This document shows, piece after piece, positions 14,201 through 26,164 of a stretch of 64,000 nt of DNA. The notes beneath the pieces are model-generated. The model was not told the DNA's origin and ran no database searches. It saw only the letters and a program-made list of their open reading frames with translations. Every line of letters begins with the position of its first letter. Position 1 is the first letter of the stretch. The position numbers and the translations under genes were made by a program. Location of the stretch: contig CM072919.1 in the NCBI GenBank assembly GCA_037013685.1, positions 47,070,616-47,134,615 on the forward strand. The letters are read 5' to 3'. The stretch comes from Acridotheres tristis. Its lineage: Eukaryota; Chordata; Aves; Passeriformes; Sturnidae.

Positions 14201-14626
14201 TTGGGAAAGAAACACCCGTGTGAGAAACGCGGGCGGGGACTCTCTAAGTTTATCTGCATCTTGGCGAATATTTCCCCGCAATGAAGAAGGCTGAGAACCT
14301 CACGCCCGACACTTGGAAAAGTTCAGCAACATCGCAACTTTTATAATAACGACGCTTCCATCCTCCCTTCCAGGGAGCTGGTGGGACCAGCCAGGCTCAC
14401 GGAGACGTGCGCTCGGCAAACCCGGCAGCCGGCAGAGCCTCCCGGCCGCCCGCCGTGCGGGCAGGGGCTGCGGCAGGGTAGCTACCTGCCGGCCGAGGAG
14501 GAGCCGACCGCGGCAGCGCTGCCCCAGCCCGGGAGCACCGCGGCAGCCGCAGGTGCGGACCTCTCGCCGCCCCAGCGGAGCGGGGGAGTCGCGTCCCGGA
14601 GAGACGAGCGGGCGACCCCCGGGCCC

Positions 14627-14635
14627 CCTTACCTG
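14627..14635 (-). other. 5' splice donor of exon 1
   Basis: On the minus strand the junction reads CAG|GTAAGG, matching the vertebrate donor consensus MAG|GTRAGT at all but the last base. It closes the coding exon in phase 0. Confidence 0.72.
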
Positions 14636-14707
14636 TAGGACGACGAGGAGTCCCAAGGCGAGGGCGAGCGGGGAGGCGGCAGCGCCCCGGCGCTGCCCCG
14701 CGGCCAT
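14633..14707 (-). CDS. First coding exon (signal peptide) of an unidentified secreted or membrane protein
   Basis: The minus strand has an ATG at 14,707-14,705 with a strong Kozak context (A at -3, G at +4). It is followed by exactly 25 codons and then CAG|GTAAGG, a near-consensus splice donor with GT at 14,632-14,631. The intron is therefore phase 0. The peptide begins MAAGQRRGAAA and continues into an uninterrupted hydrophobic core (LALALGLLVVL), the n-region plus h-region layout of a signal peptide or signal anchor. It would send the mature protein to the secretory pathway. It sits within a CpG island with GC boxes upstream, as expected for exon 1. The frame is also open for another 125 codons upstream, but that stretch is arginine/proline-rich CpG-island sequence without a better start, so I chose the ATG directly before the hydrophobic core. 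The remaining exons are not recognisable here and the family is unknown. An Ig-superfamily or receptor-type protein is possible but unsupported. Confidence 0.72.
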
Positions 14708-15124
14708 CCTGCTCCCGCGGCGCTCCGCCGTGGTGCAGCGGGGCCGCCGCTCCGCTGCCTCGGGCCGCCCCTGCGCGCCTCTGCGAGCGGCGCGGGATGC
14801 GCGGCGCCTCCGGGCCCCGCAGGGCAGGGAGGTGCGCGGGGGCGCGGCCCCCCGCTGCCGGGCGGCGGAGACCGGGGCGGGGAGCCGCCCACGACGGTCC
14901 GCCCCTGCCCGCCACCGCCCCGGAGGGTCCTCCGAGACTCGGACGGAGCGGGCAAGGGTGGACAGAGAGGTGGACGGCGCACACGGGGGCTCGGGTAGCG
15001 GCGGCGGCCTTGGGAACGGGGTTCTCAAGAGAGGACGGAGCGCACGGGCGGGACAGGAGGTGCAGGCAGCTGTTGGGAGCACAGAGAGGGCGAGGACGAG
15101 GATTCGATGTTTGGGAAGGGGTGG

Positions 15125-15340
15125 GCGTGTGGGCAGTCATGAGTACACAGGCTGGCACAGAGCATGCAGGCTGGAATGGGCATTCCAGGCTGAGGCGGAT
15201 GGGGCTGGGGCACACACGAGCAGGTATGGGGCGTGCACACAGGGATGGCGTGTGCAGGCGGGTATGGGCCATGCAGGCCTGGATGGTTAAAGCAGGAGCA
15301 GAGTATATTGGCAAGGGCAGGCAGGGATAGCCAGTCATGC
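15125..15340 (+). repeat. Degenerate G-rich minisatellite on the promoter side of the CpG island
   Basis: Words such as GCATGCAGGCTGG, GGTATGGGGCGTGCA and GGGTATGGGCCATGCAGG recur with a loose spacing of about 20 bp. One unit contains the dyad TGGAATG-GG-CATTCCA (about 15,173-15,188). The repeat is visible by eye but too degenerate for an exact copy number. Confidence 0.55.
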
Positions 15341-18300
15341 AGGTGCAGAGTGCGCAGATCCAGGGACAGCCCCCCACCTGCCGTCGTGTACTGGTGTGCT
15401 TTCTTTGACGTGCTTGCCTACTAAGCCTAAGAGAATTTCCAGGATCCTAAGCTGAAATGCTGTAGTGCTGTGACTCTTGTTGCCCGCATCTGCCTGGACG
15501 TAAAGGCTGCAGGTGCTTAGCCAGGGGAGCAAGCTCTCTGTTGCCTTCAAGCCTTCACTTAAAGATTTTGGCTATACATGCAACACCATCATCTGCTAAC
15601 ACAACAGTCAAAATGCAAACTGTGACAAATCAAACAAGAATCTGCCTAAAATTGTTTTGGTTGCTTGTGAAAGGTTTGCGGCAGCTCCTGTAAGTCTCTT
15701 GCATAACCACAAGAAAATGTATTGTTATTACGCCTGTTCCTAAAGTTCCCACCATAAACCTATTTGAATGCTCCCACAGCATTCTGGGCACATGTATTTA
15801 CATACTTGGATTACGCCTGGAAAATGCACACCTCGTTGATGAGCCAAATAAATCCTGTGGGAAGCAGCATATGCAAGGACTAGAGACTGCCCCATTTCTC
15901 TCCATCTTTTATGCATTATGTCAGACATTGTTGACAAAGTGTTTGCCCTGTGCAGAGAGGGCATGGTGGGTTTGTGGCTCAGATCTGCATGGGAAATCAT
16001 CACCGCTCTTTCACACTGAGATTTATAACCTCCTTCATTTGATAATTCTTTAAAACCTGTTAATTATACGGCAAACTATATGGTTAAGATTTCAGAAGTG
16101 CTCTTTCAAGTACAGCTACATGAAGCATATTTGCTTAAATTGAAAAGTGCTTGATTATTCAAGCAGTAATACTCTATGAATATGCATGACAGATTAATTT
16201 CTAGAATTTTGGTTTTCTTTTTACAGACATATGGTTAGGAAAAGACATAAACATTGTGCATAAACGTTCTTGGTTTTAGCAGCATGTAATTATAGAGGTT
16301 AGGGCTCCTGTATGTATCGGGTGGTCTGAAGTATGTCATAAATACCACATGATCCAAGGAAAAAAAAAATGGCTGTAAAAACATGATTTTTGTTCATGAA
16401 CCAGGATTTTGTTCATAAACAAAATGTCATGAACAAAATTTGTCATGAATTTGTCAGGAATGAGATGTTTCCAAGTGTCTTTTAGGAATAACAAGGCCAT
16501 TTCCTGACATTTGCAACTGTCTGAAGGACCTGACAGTTCAGGGTAAAACCAAGCTATATATTAATTTTCAAGAAATGTTTTCTTTACAATTGTTACTACT
16601 TACATTATGAATTGTGTGTTGTTTGCATACAAAAGGTAAGATTTCTCTATTCTCACACTAAATTTATAGCTACAGGCAATGTTGGAACTGTACCATTGTT
16701 GTCTTATAGCTCTGTAACACTTGTGTCTACAACAGTAGAGGCGTGAATTAGTAAGTAGTGAGGGAAGGGACAGAGGTTTCTGAAAGTTTCTTCCTACTTA
16801 AATGGACTTGAAGATACAAATATATGTTTAAACATAGAAAAAATTAACAGTGCTTACAGAAGTATGCTTCTCAGTCTTTTGTGAGACTCACAACAATATT
16901 GTTAGGTTTAATACAGCAAGTTCACACTATCATCAGCTCAGGGCTCTGAGAAGACTTAGGAAAATGTAAGATCTTTTAAGAACTAAGAAAATATCAATGC
17001 TTCATGTGTAGGGAGAGAATGACTCTCCTTTTTCAGAAAAACAAAACAAATAGTTTAACAACTTTGAAGACACTTTCAGTCAGCATTAGCCAGAAGATAA
17101 CACGCTTACCAGGAATATGTTTTTCTCCACATTTAGAATGCAGGCAGGCTACCTCTTTAGAAAATTTGATTTTTTCATCACAGTAACATTGCCTTAGTGT
17201 TACCTACCAGATAGGATTGTTCTGTGTCTCTTTCTCTTTTCTATATAAGCAGGTTATTTCCTGCTGAAATGGCAATGCATTTTTGAACATAGATTGCAGC
17301 TCTAAATTCAGGTAGAGCCTCTAAGCAGGCGTAACACGTGGCAACTTGATGTTAAATTTAACACTTTTGGCTTTAGGCATTTTCTTCCATTTTTCTCAGA
17401 ACTACACAACATATTTGGCCAAAATTTACTTCTACAATAGTGATGTTCTCAGTTCTCTACAAAATAAATTCCAGAGGTTCAGGTTTTGCATCAGCTCGGA
17501 AACTACTAAGGGGATGACATTTCCATTTAGATATTCAGTTCCCACTTAGGTGCTTTCATAACTAGAGCTCGCATCAGTGAGGAGCAGCTTATGTTGTAAG
17601 TACACAATTCTTTCCCAAATGTAGAAAGCTGTGATAATTTGATCCTGCTTACACAGTTGAGGGATTATGAATGTGGGAGCCTCCAGTTGTCTCACAGGGT
17701 AAGTGCTTCATTCTTGTATGTCAGCTGCTGCTCAGTGTAGGCAGTGAAGGGCCCAAAGCTTTTTCAAGGAATATAAAAAATGTGAGTACAAGTTTCCTTT
17801 TCTTATCCTCTTCTGCGTGCAAATGACATAATGATTTTCAGCTTGTTTATTTTATTTTTAATTAGTGTTTTATTTTATTCCACAGATTTAGAGTAGGTGA
17901 AGTGCATCATATGATTCTCTTCAAATTCCTTTTCTTCTGAATTTTAAACTACATACTATTCAACATTAGCAATAAGTAGCAAACCTGATTTTTTAAAAAA
18001 TAATTAATGTCTGGCATGACTTTGACTTAAACTTTTAAATTTAAATAAATAATAACCAGTGGAAGAAGCAGTTTATGCAGAAAACAGCAATGTTTGAAAA
18101 ATTAAATTTGTTAATGAGCAAAAAATTTCTCATTTTTGAAAAGTTAATAATTTTCCTTAGAACATGCCATTTTAATAATTTTAAGCACAAAAACGACAAT
18201 TTCATGCCTGTGCTCCCCTCCCCTCCCCTCTCCTTTGCCACTTTCCATTTTCTCAAACAAACAAAGCATTTTCTTGGCTATTGTGTATGCATCAATCAGA

Positions 18301-19800
18301 TTTCAGCTGTTGCCGTCTGAGCAGGCAACCACTTTTTAACTAGCTGCACTGCGTCTGTCTTTCAAGACACTGACCCAGAAACCAGGTCCTTCCAGAAAGA
18401 GATGTTTCAAGGTCTTCAGAATCCATTTCAGAGTAATAAAATATAGTGAATTAGTAGAATAAAAAAGTTGCAAAAATCCCAGGAATCAGTATAGTAAAAG
18501 CAAACAGGGAAAATAGATAATATGCATATTTAAACATTAAAACTACTTTGTAGAGAAAAACAGCATTATATTCTGTATAGTAGTAGACTGTACACAACAT
18601 ATCAATGGGTTTACCTTTCTGCATCCAAAATTAACTGGAAGCAGTTCAGAGATAGAAAAGCTGCACTGAAACTAACTAATTGGATGAAGTGTTTAATTGC
18701 TTAGGACACTTAATCTTTTGATTTTGGTTTGTTCAAAATTCGGTGTGTGATGGCATTATTTTTATTTTTCTTTTCATAAAAAATTGTATGGCAAACTGTT
18801 AAAAACTTAAGCAATACAGTGCAATTGCAGAAATTTTGGGGGGGGAGGGGGTGTATGTTTTGAATACTTGCTTGTTTCATGGAAGAAAACCTGTTCTTTA
18901 TATAAGAGCTCCCAGCAGAGACTGCATCTAAAACACTTAACATTCCAAAGTATAATAACACATATAAACTCCGATGGGTGAGGCATTCTGGGTGAGGCTT
19001 AACTAGCTGTACAAGATCTAGGATTAACCACAATAAAAAGTTCTTGAAATTGTCATAGAGTGTTTAAAGACCTTCCCAAAGAACTTACCTTCTACTGTTC
19101 CCCAAGGATACACGGAAGATAGTTAAAATACGAAGAGATATAATACTTGCGGGAGAGAAATACTGTTGCAGAAATTATTTCTGATTGGCTCAACACCTCA
19201 TCTATTGTTTAGAAATCTCTATACTGAATCTGTCATCCTTAATCACCTCTCAAACGCTGGAGGAAGAGTCAGCTGGTCGCCTCCTTCCACTCCCACAGGT
19301 CCCTTTAAGAAATTTTTGCAGAAAAGGGGATGGAAGCAGAACACAGCCATCAGCATTTGAATATGTACTATAAGGAGCAGTGGAAACAGAGATTCACCTT
19401 CTTGCTCACCTGTAAATGACCATTAGTGATGCTGACTTCAGTCTTTTTGCACAGTGTGTTTATCCTCTACTGAAAGATGGAAGGGCAATTCTTTGTTCAT
19501 ACAGGAGCTGTTAGGCAGTTACGCATTCCAATCCCACAAGCCATTTTCAGTTGCAGTAGAATGGCACTTTCTGACATGGTTGAAGTATTTGTTTGTACAT
19601 TTTGGGGATTTCCCCCCCAGCATTAAGATATCATACCAACACAGAAACATATCTTTTTTTTCTTTTTTTTTTTTACATTTGTGTACTTACAGCATACCTG
19701 AAAAACTCTTTCCTGAGGTCTGGTATTTGTTCCAAAACAAATAATGGCAATTTCTACATTCTGTCACAGTGTTTCAGCAGTACAGCTTTTAGAGTTTATT
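15341..19800. other. Non-coding intergenic or upstream DNA
   Basis: Upstream of the minus-strand gene. It is AT-rich, no exon or transposon is recognised, and open frames are up to about 107 codons with no domain. It holds a nested inverted repeat at 16,387-16,438 and a short CCCCTCCCCTCCCCTC pyrimidine patch near 18,213-18,230. Distal enhancers cannot be judged from sequence alone. Confidence 0.5.
16387..16438. repeat. Nested inverted repeats
   Basis: TTTTGTTCATG (16,388-16,398) is the exact reverse complement of CATGAACAAAA (16,428-16,438). Between them sits a second perfect hairpin, ATTTTGTT-cata-AACAAAAT (16,406-16,425). GTTCATGAAC within the left arm is itself palindromic. Confidence 0.7.
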
Positions 19801-19805
19801 AAAGA

Positions 19806-20213
19806 GAACTGCATCCAAGTCTAGGGTCCCCAGTGTAGGAAGGGCATGCACCTGCTGGAGTGAGCCCAGGGGAGGCCACAAAGACAACTGAGGGGCTGGA
19901 GCACCTCACCTGTGAAGACAGGCTGAAAGAGCCAGGGTTGTTCAGCCTGGAGAAAAGAAGGCTCCACGGAGACCTTTTAGCAGCCTTCCTGTACCTAAAG
20001 GGTGTCTTCAAGAGAGCTGAAGAGGGACTTTTGAGAGGGGCATGTGGTGATAGGACAAGGGATAATAGTAGGCTTAGATTACACATAAGGAAGAAACTCT
20101 TTACTGCGAGGGTGTTGAAGAACTGGAACAGGCTTCCTAGAGAAGCTGTGGATACCCCATCCGTGGAAGTGTTCAAGGCCAGATTAAACAGAACTTTCAG
20201 TGACTTGGTCTAG
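19806..20213 (+). mobile_element. CR1 LINE fragment (C-terminal end of ORF2), 3' tail missing
   Basis: The sequence follows CR1 closely, with blocks of the type GGGCTGGAGCACCTC, GGTTGTTCAGCCTGGAGAA, CAGCCTTCCTGTACCTAAAG and GGCTTCCTAGAGAAGCTGTG. The frame from 19,860 stays open to a stop at 20,213. It reads as the C-terminal tail of CR1 ORF2 (motifs such as NWNRLPREAVD and VFKARL). The 3' UTR and terminal octamers that normally follow are absent, so the fragment is truncated at both ends. This one is better preserved than the 11-kb copy. Confidence 0.9.
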
Positions 20214-21055
20214 AGCAAAATCCAGACTTTTGTGATATACAATCTAACTGATAGATTTATAATAATACACAGTGAAAATGCGTGAAGTAAACATCCAAAT
20301 GAATCTCAGAGGCTTGATAAATAAAGAAAATACTCCATAAGAAACTTCATATAATTATTTAATTAGCACTGTTCATATACTGGTAAATTACCATCTGATT
20401 ATCTTTCCAAAGCACTATGTTACGGTAATTTTAGTACAGTGTCAATTGTTTAACTTTAATCCAAACTTAAGCCCTATCTCCTGCATCGCTTCATAAACTT
20501 AACTCTCCACACCAAAAATACTCCTGAGCTAATGTCGTTCAGTGCTTTGTACAAGGCACCAAATATAACATAGTTAATAAATTGACTGGACAACCTGTCA
20601 CTGATTTTGTGAAGAATGAGCTCTGAACCAGGCGTCTGGTCAATAGTTTAGGCACAAAGCAAATCTACTTCCCTTTCTCCTGACTTATACTCACCTATCT
20701 CATGTCTTGTTACATGAATAAGTAATTGGAGTGTGAAGTATTTAAAAAAAACATAGTTTAAAAACTCTCCTTCCTTTGCTTTTATGAAAACCATTTATGT
20801 GGGGTTGCATTCTTCTTCCCAAGGTTCCTTCCACTTAGCAAGAGTGAGCAAATTATCTGCCAGAGAGCAGCTGAACATCCTGTTCCTGCCATTACATCAG
20901 CTCTGTACAACACCGGCATAAATGGGGAGAGAAAAGCCAGCAACTGGAAGCATTGAATAGAAATGTGTTTCAGAAGGAAAACAAGGAAAGTGAGAAGTTA
21001 ATTAACAGATTAATCCTATGGTCCTTGAAGCCTATTGATATAGGCTTTTACTGCT
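20214..21055. other. Non-coding DNA
   Basis: AT-rich unique-looking sequence between a CR1 fragment and the polypurine tract. No gene, RNA or repeat is recognised. Confidence 0.5.
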
Positions 21056-21309
21056 GAGAAGGGGAGGGGAGGGGAGGGGAGAGGAGGGGAGGGGAGGGGA
21101 GAAGAGAAGAGAAGAGAAGAGAAGAGAAGAGAAGAGAAGAGAAGAGAAGAGAAGAGAAGAGAAGAGAAGAGAAGAGAAGAGAAGAGAAGAGAAGAGAAGA
21201 GAAGAGAAGAGAAGAGAAGAGAAGAGAAGAGAAGAGAAGAGAAGAGAAGAGAAGAGAAGAGAAGAGAAGAGAAGAGAAGAGAAGAGAAGAGAAGAGAGGA
21301 GAAGAGAAG
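21056..21309 (+). repeat. Perfect polypurine tract: (GGGGA)n followed by (GAAGA)n
   Basis: There are 254 consecutive purines on the plus strand, with no C or T. The first roughly 45 bp are GGGGA units (plus a GAGGA variant) and the rest is about 40 GAAGA pentamers with one GAGGA variant near the end. Mirror-symmetric polypurine of this kind can adopt H-DNA triplex, and the GGGG runs can form G-quadruplex. The minus-strand open frame is just repeated L/F/S codons and is not a gene. Confidence 0.95.
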
Positions 21310-24300
21310 CGAAGCTCCAGTATTTATGGTAAATACATCCTGATTACCTTGGTGCAAATCACAGCTGACTACAGACTAAAATCATGCTTCCAGTAACTCC
21401 CAGATTTTAGTGATTTACATTCAATTTTAGTGGACCTGGAGTTAGGTGCTAGAATCTGCTGTATTCTCTATCAAAATATAAACCCAAATCACAAAGTTAA
21501 GGGAGCAGGTGGCTTTGGATCTGCACTTTGCAGATTCTATCAATTTTTCCCACTTTTAATTTAAAAATGAGAGAAGGAATAACTACCTATAAAATTCTTC
21601 CCAAACGACTAAGAAGAGTGTTGCCAGTTTTCAGAGCTCTATTTTAAATCATTTGGGGCCTAATATGATTCACCCTAAAAAAGCTGTCTCCACCACTGCT
21701 TTAGAGTCTCACAAAAATGCCAATGAACAATTACACTAAGCTGCAGTAGTGTATTCCTCTCTCATTCCCTTCCAGACCAAGATGAAAATACAGTTTGGGA
21801 CACCATAGGACCACCTAATCTTGATTTGCAGTTTGTGATATAGCACATTCCACAAACATATGAACACCACATAAAAAGCTGTTCCTAAGTGCGTAGGTCT
21901 AATTTGTGCCAACTACTTTGCCTACGGAAAAAAAAATATGAAAAAACTCTGTGAGGAACAACACTGTAAATAACAGTCAAATGAAAAAATGTTACCACCT
22001 TCATTGAATTAAATGATCAACAATCTGACACTGCACACAATCAAATTCTAAAAACGGAAAGACCTGATTTTGTTATACAAAATTTTTATTTCAGGATATG
22101 TATGTATGCTTTGAATACTCTTTGATAGAAGAATTAAAACTATCTTAAAGCCTGTTGAAAATTTCAAGTAATAAAAACCTGAAAACTATTAAATTTCTTA
22201 GAAATCTAATAATTTCAATATGTCATCTTCCCTTGAGATAGTATCTACATAGCTATCTGCTCCTCTTTCATGCCTGGAGAACAGTAGCAAAGATAGCAGT
22301 GTGACTGGCACTGGTTTCTTCAAGGAAATTTTTTTATTACTTCTGTACCAGAAACTAGAGAAGCGTCATCATCCTCACATTTTACGACATTCACTCTTTC
22401 AGACAATAACACAAAGTATATTATATACTATAATGCGGACTCCTACAGAAGAGGTTTTGGTTGGCTTTGTTTTGTTTTATTATTACAGCAGTGAACTATT
22501 TACTAATTTGAACTGCATGGATACTGCCAGTATTCAGCTTTACATAAGAAACACCTTATAAGAAATAACCGCATTTATAAATTACCTCTTCTGCCTCTAG
22601 AAACAATCCATGGACTTCCAGAATGCCCACATCAGACTTTCTTTGTGAAACAAGAGTAAACACGAAGCTTAAATACAGGAAATAGGAACTCTACCTCTTT
22701 TAAACAGTAAATAAAAATCCCACTTCCAATAACTCTGTACACAGAGACCCCTACACACACCCCAGTTCAAACTCTTGGATGTCAAGAGATGCTATACATT
22801 AAATTTAAGGCATTAGAGGCAGTAAACTGGAAAGATAATTATTTGATCTCTTTTGCTTTCCTGTGTGCTTAGTGATGTCACTTCCAACCTACAATGCTGC
22901 CATATAAGTGCTGCTACCTAACAAGAACAGGATCAATGGAAGTTGCATTTGGAAAGTGAACTCTTTCTAAAGATGGACTGGGCCAGTACTTCGCAGTTTT
23001 CTGTTCACAAATATGCATAGAGGAAACCGCACATGCATATAAAAAGAGATATATTAAAACTGTGGACAGTTTTTTGACACATTCAAAGGATCCGTAAACA
23101 TTTCTCTGTAAAACTCTGTGCATTAATACAACATCCAAAACTTTGTATGTGAATGCACTAGTAGGTAATGAAACAGGACACCAAAGCTTATTTACAAAAT
23201 CTGTTAGCTTTGCAAATTAAAACTATTTCACAGAAAATTTACCCCAGGGAATTCACATTTACTCACAAAAGCTAGCATATGCTTAAAACAAGTGTTTCAC
23301 ACTTCCCTGCAATGGAAATATCACCCATTTTAAGTGAATTCTCACACTTTAAGTGGGGAGATGAGAACAGAGGCTGCTTGGAGGGTTAATACAAATAGAT
23401 AAGGAGTCTTTGTGACTCTACTTGTTTGTGCAGCATTCCATGTTTTCCTAAGATAAGTTACGAATATTGCAAAAGGTGCATAACTTCTTCCTGAACTAAT
23501 CCCTTCAGGCTAAATCAAAATTAGTATTTAGACTGATTGAATCAAGAAAGACATGTTTAATTCTATTGCCAAGCAATATTAACTTCAAAATACATAAAAA
23601 GCCTACAGCCTCTCAGTCTAAATAAGAAGAATTAGAAAACCTCAATTGTGTTGGATTTTTGGGGGGCTTTATCAATTTTGGCTAATGTATTTGACAGAAT
23701 TCATATTTTTACATGTAAGGGAACAAATAGCATTTTACATGTTTGAGCTGTATTGCATATTCACCTATATTCACTTGGAATTCCCAGGAAGCTGAGTTTC
23801 TTACAGAAAGAAGATTTTTTTTCCCAGTAAAAAATGGGAAGAAAGGGAAAAAATGCAGCCAATCCAGTTTACACCTGTTTTCCAGATACCATTCAAACAA
23901 AGCCCATAATATTTCACAGAAACAGTTTTAATTTATTTTCATTCAAAGCTAAGCTCGTGGGAAAAGGAAAAAGACAAGCTATAACACATATATAGACATG
24001 TAGAGAGACGTATATAGATCTATAATAGCTAATTTCTAATTTTTTTGTCATTTACTGTTCAACAAATATATAGAAATACTTCATCACTTAATACCAGGAA
24101 GCTAAACTGTTCTAACATATTACTCTGACTTCAGACTCTACTTCTGAAACATCAGAAGACCATGTCTGAATCTTTCCAGTATGGAATACATTAACAATGA
24201 AAAATAGGTCTTTTTAAAGACATTAGGGGATAGCTTTAAGACAATCGTGTCTAGTATTACAAAAAAATGTTTAATATGAAATATTTTTCTTTGTTAATCA

Positions 24301-25040
24301 TAGAAGAGATTAAGCAGTGACAGTGTGCTGTTATGGTGCATGTAGATCATGGTAGATAGTTAAAGAACTGTGAAGGCCTAAGCAAGTCAGTTCTAATTAA
24401 TTTTTAAGAATCACTTTTAAACCACTTTATAAGTATATTTCTACAAGGATGTACAGCTTCCAAAGTATAAGTATGTTTTCTTACATCAGTAATTCTTCTA
24501 TAATGAGTAGTCAAGGGAGACTGGAACTAGCGTCATCTAAGGCATACCTAAGACTTCAGCACATTTATGTGATACAGAAAGGAAAAACTCAATCCCAATG
24601 AAGACCCATGGTACATGCTGCATATCCAGACATCAATTTTATCTCCCCCTTATAGTGTCATAAGTAGCAAGCAGTCTATAGAGGTCAGAATTAAAAATTA
24701 ATGTTATTGTCTATTTAGGAGATTCCTGCTAAAGGCTGCTGTGTGTTACAAGCAAGCTTGAGGACATTTTATGAGCTCGATAACAAGAAAGATGTTTTTA
24801 TTACAAGAGATTCTGCATGGGATGTTCTGTTATATATAGGGAATTCACCGCATATTCTATGGGATTAAAAATGCACAAACTAAACTGTGTGAATGAAGAA
24901 AATCAGATATTGTTATTTGCTTTTTCTAATAAGCAGTGAACGTTTTCCCGTCTACCTTTGAGACCAGAGAATGTACCTTTCTGGGGCAGTAAGTGGCATT
25001 TTCTTACTGCCAGGAATACAGACTCACCATTAAAAGATTT
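21310..25040. other. Non-coding DNA
   Basis: AT-rich, with no recognisable exon, RNA gene or transposon. Open frames are at most about 90 codons and without domains. Confidence 0.5.
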
Positions 25041-25044
25041 GTGT

Positions 25045-25047
25045 CTG

Positions 25048-25103
<56 letters not shown>
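25045..25103 (+). repeat. (ATCT)n tetranucleotide microsatellite
   Basis: About 14 uninterrupted TCTA/ATCT units. This is a typical, probably polymorphic, short tandem repeat. Confidence 0.95.
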
Positions 25104-26163
25104 GAGTTTCCTACAAGAATTTTTGAATAGACATCTCATTTTACTGTATTTTAAAGGGTACTGAGTAGCACCCTTTCCCTGAAGTCCATTTTACAAGCGT
25201 CACATCACAGATAAAAATTTCAGGCAGAATTGGGGTAGCACAAAGGCTCTGATTGTACTGAAAATATTACTCATTCCAACTATTTTTTCCAAGCTAAATG
25301 GGTTTTCAATTTTCATGGGATGAAAACTACAGCAAGACCAGAACAAACACCTTAGTTTGTATGTAACAGTTACAACAAAAGGGACATAGACGACAATCCA
25401 TCCTATTAAGGGTTCAGATGTGCTTGTGGTGAACTCTGCAATACTGCTTTTTGTTTTGTAGATGTTGTAGGACAAAACAAGATCTAAAGTCCCTCAAGTT
25501 TAAAAAAAAAATAAAACAAAACAAAAAAAACCAAGAAAACCCCCCAAAACTCATGAAACAGACTCCTTCTTGTTCACAAAACTTTCATATTTTGATATAC
25601 CAACCACAGTAATCATAGCTATTGTATGCAATGAGTGGCTTGCTTACAAGTTAAATTTAGGAAGAGACAAGGAAGCTGATAAACTCTAAGTAGCACAGAC
25701 TTTTAAGATATTGATAATTTGCGATATCATAATACTACTTTGACATAAAAGTTGTCAATCATTCAGGGTAAGAAGTCTTCCCAGGTATTCAACATACTCT
25801 TTGATCTTATACTGTGTGCTCTATAAGAGCTGTCAAATTAATATTGATCAAATTGTTGCCCATTATTTGCATTTTTATATGTAGTTGCCTTAATGCTGAT
25901 TATGAATTAATTCTCTTTGGACAGCTGTTGTTTTGGGTTCTGCCTAGTGGATGAAGAGAATTCAACAAATGCATCTAAACCATGGAATAAGGTTTCTAGA
26001 TCCACATAAATATTGTGGTCTCTTTCCAGCTGCTGCCAAGAGCAGCTTGTGTGTCAGCCCCCTGCCTGCCCTCATTTCTCTTACAAAGAAGCCTGTGTGG
26101 GCAGCGGGAGATGAGCTGTTTCGTGGTTCCGAGGAATACAGTTGTGAAGCACATCACCCGTTA
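25104..26163. other. Non-coding DNA
   Basis: AT-rich, with an A/C low-complexity tract at 25,502-25,550. No gene is recognised. An open frame starting at 25,951 runs into the next repeat and encodes only an N-R dipeptide run there. Confidence 0.5.
25502..25550. repeat. A/C-rich low-complexity tract
   Basis: A-runs with interspersed C and CCCCCC. Same class as the tracts at 4.4, 32.0, 39.0 and 62.9 kb. Confidence 0.7.
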
Positions 26164-26164
26164 A

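Larger units (their letters stand above)
14205..15070 (-). promoter_or_regulatory. CpG island promoter with GC boxes and 5' UTR of the minus-strand gene
   Basis: An abrupt rise in G+C and CpG density stands out against a strongly AT-rich background. On the upstream side of the minus-strand ATG there is a cluster of Sp1-type GC boxes: GGGGCGGGG at 14,874-14,882 and CCGCCCC at 14,899-14,905 and 14,915-14,921, roughly 170-215 bp upstream of the start codon. No convincing TATA box is seen, consistent with a dispersed-start CpG promoter. The island is strong evidence that the exon at 14,633-14,707 is a genuine first coding exon. The transcription start cannot be placed precisely. Confidence 0.8.

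Noticed and set aside
14313..15377. Long antisense and overlapping open frames (up to 326 codons) across the CpG island
   Set aside because: GC-rich sequence lacks stops by composition, the products are R/P/A-rich low complexity, and the signal-peptide exon on the minus strand explains the locus better.
21016..21357. L/F/S-repeat open frame
   Set aside because: Direct translation of the polypurine microsatellite.
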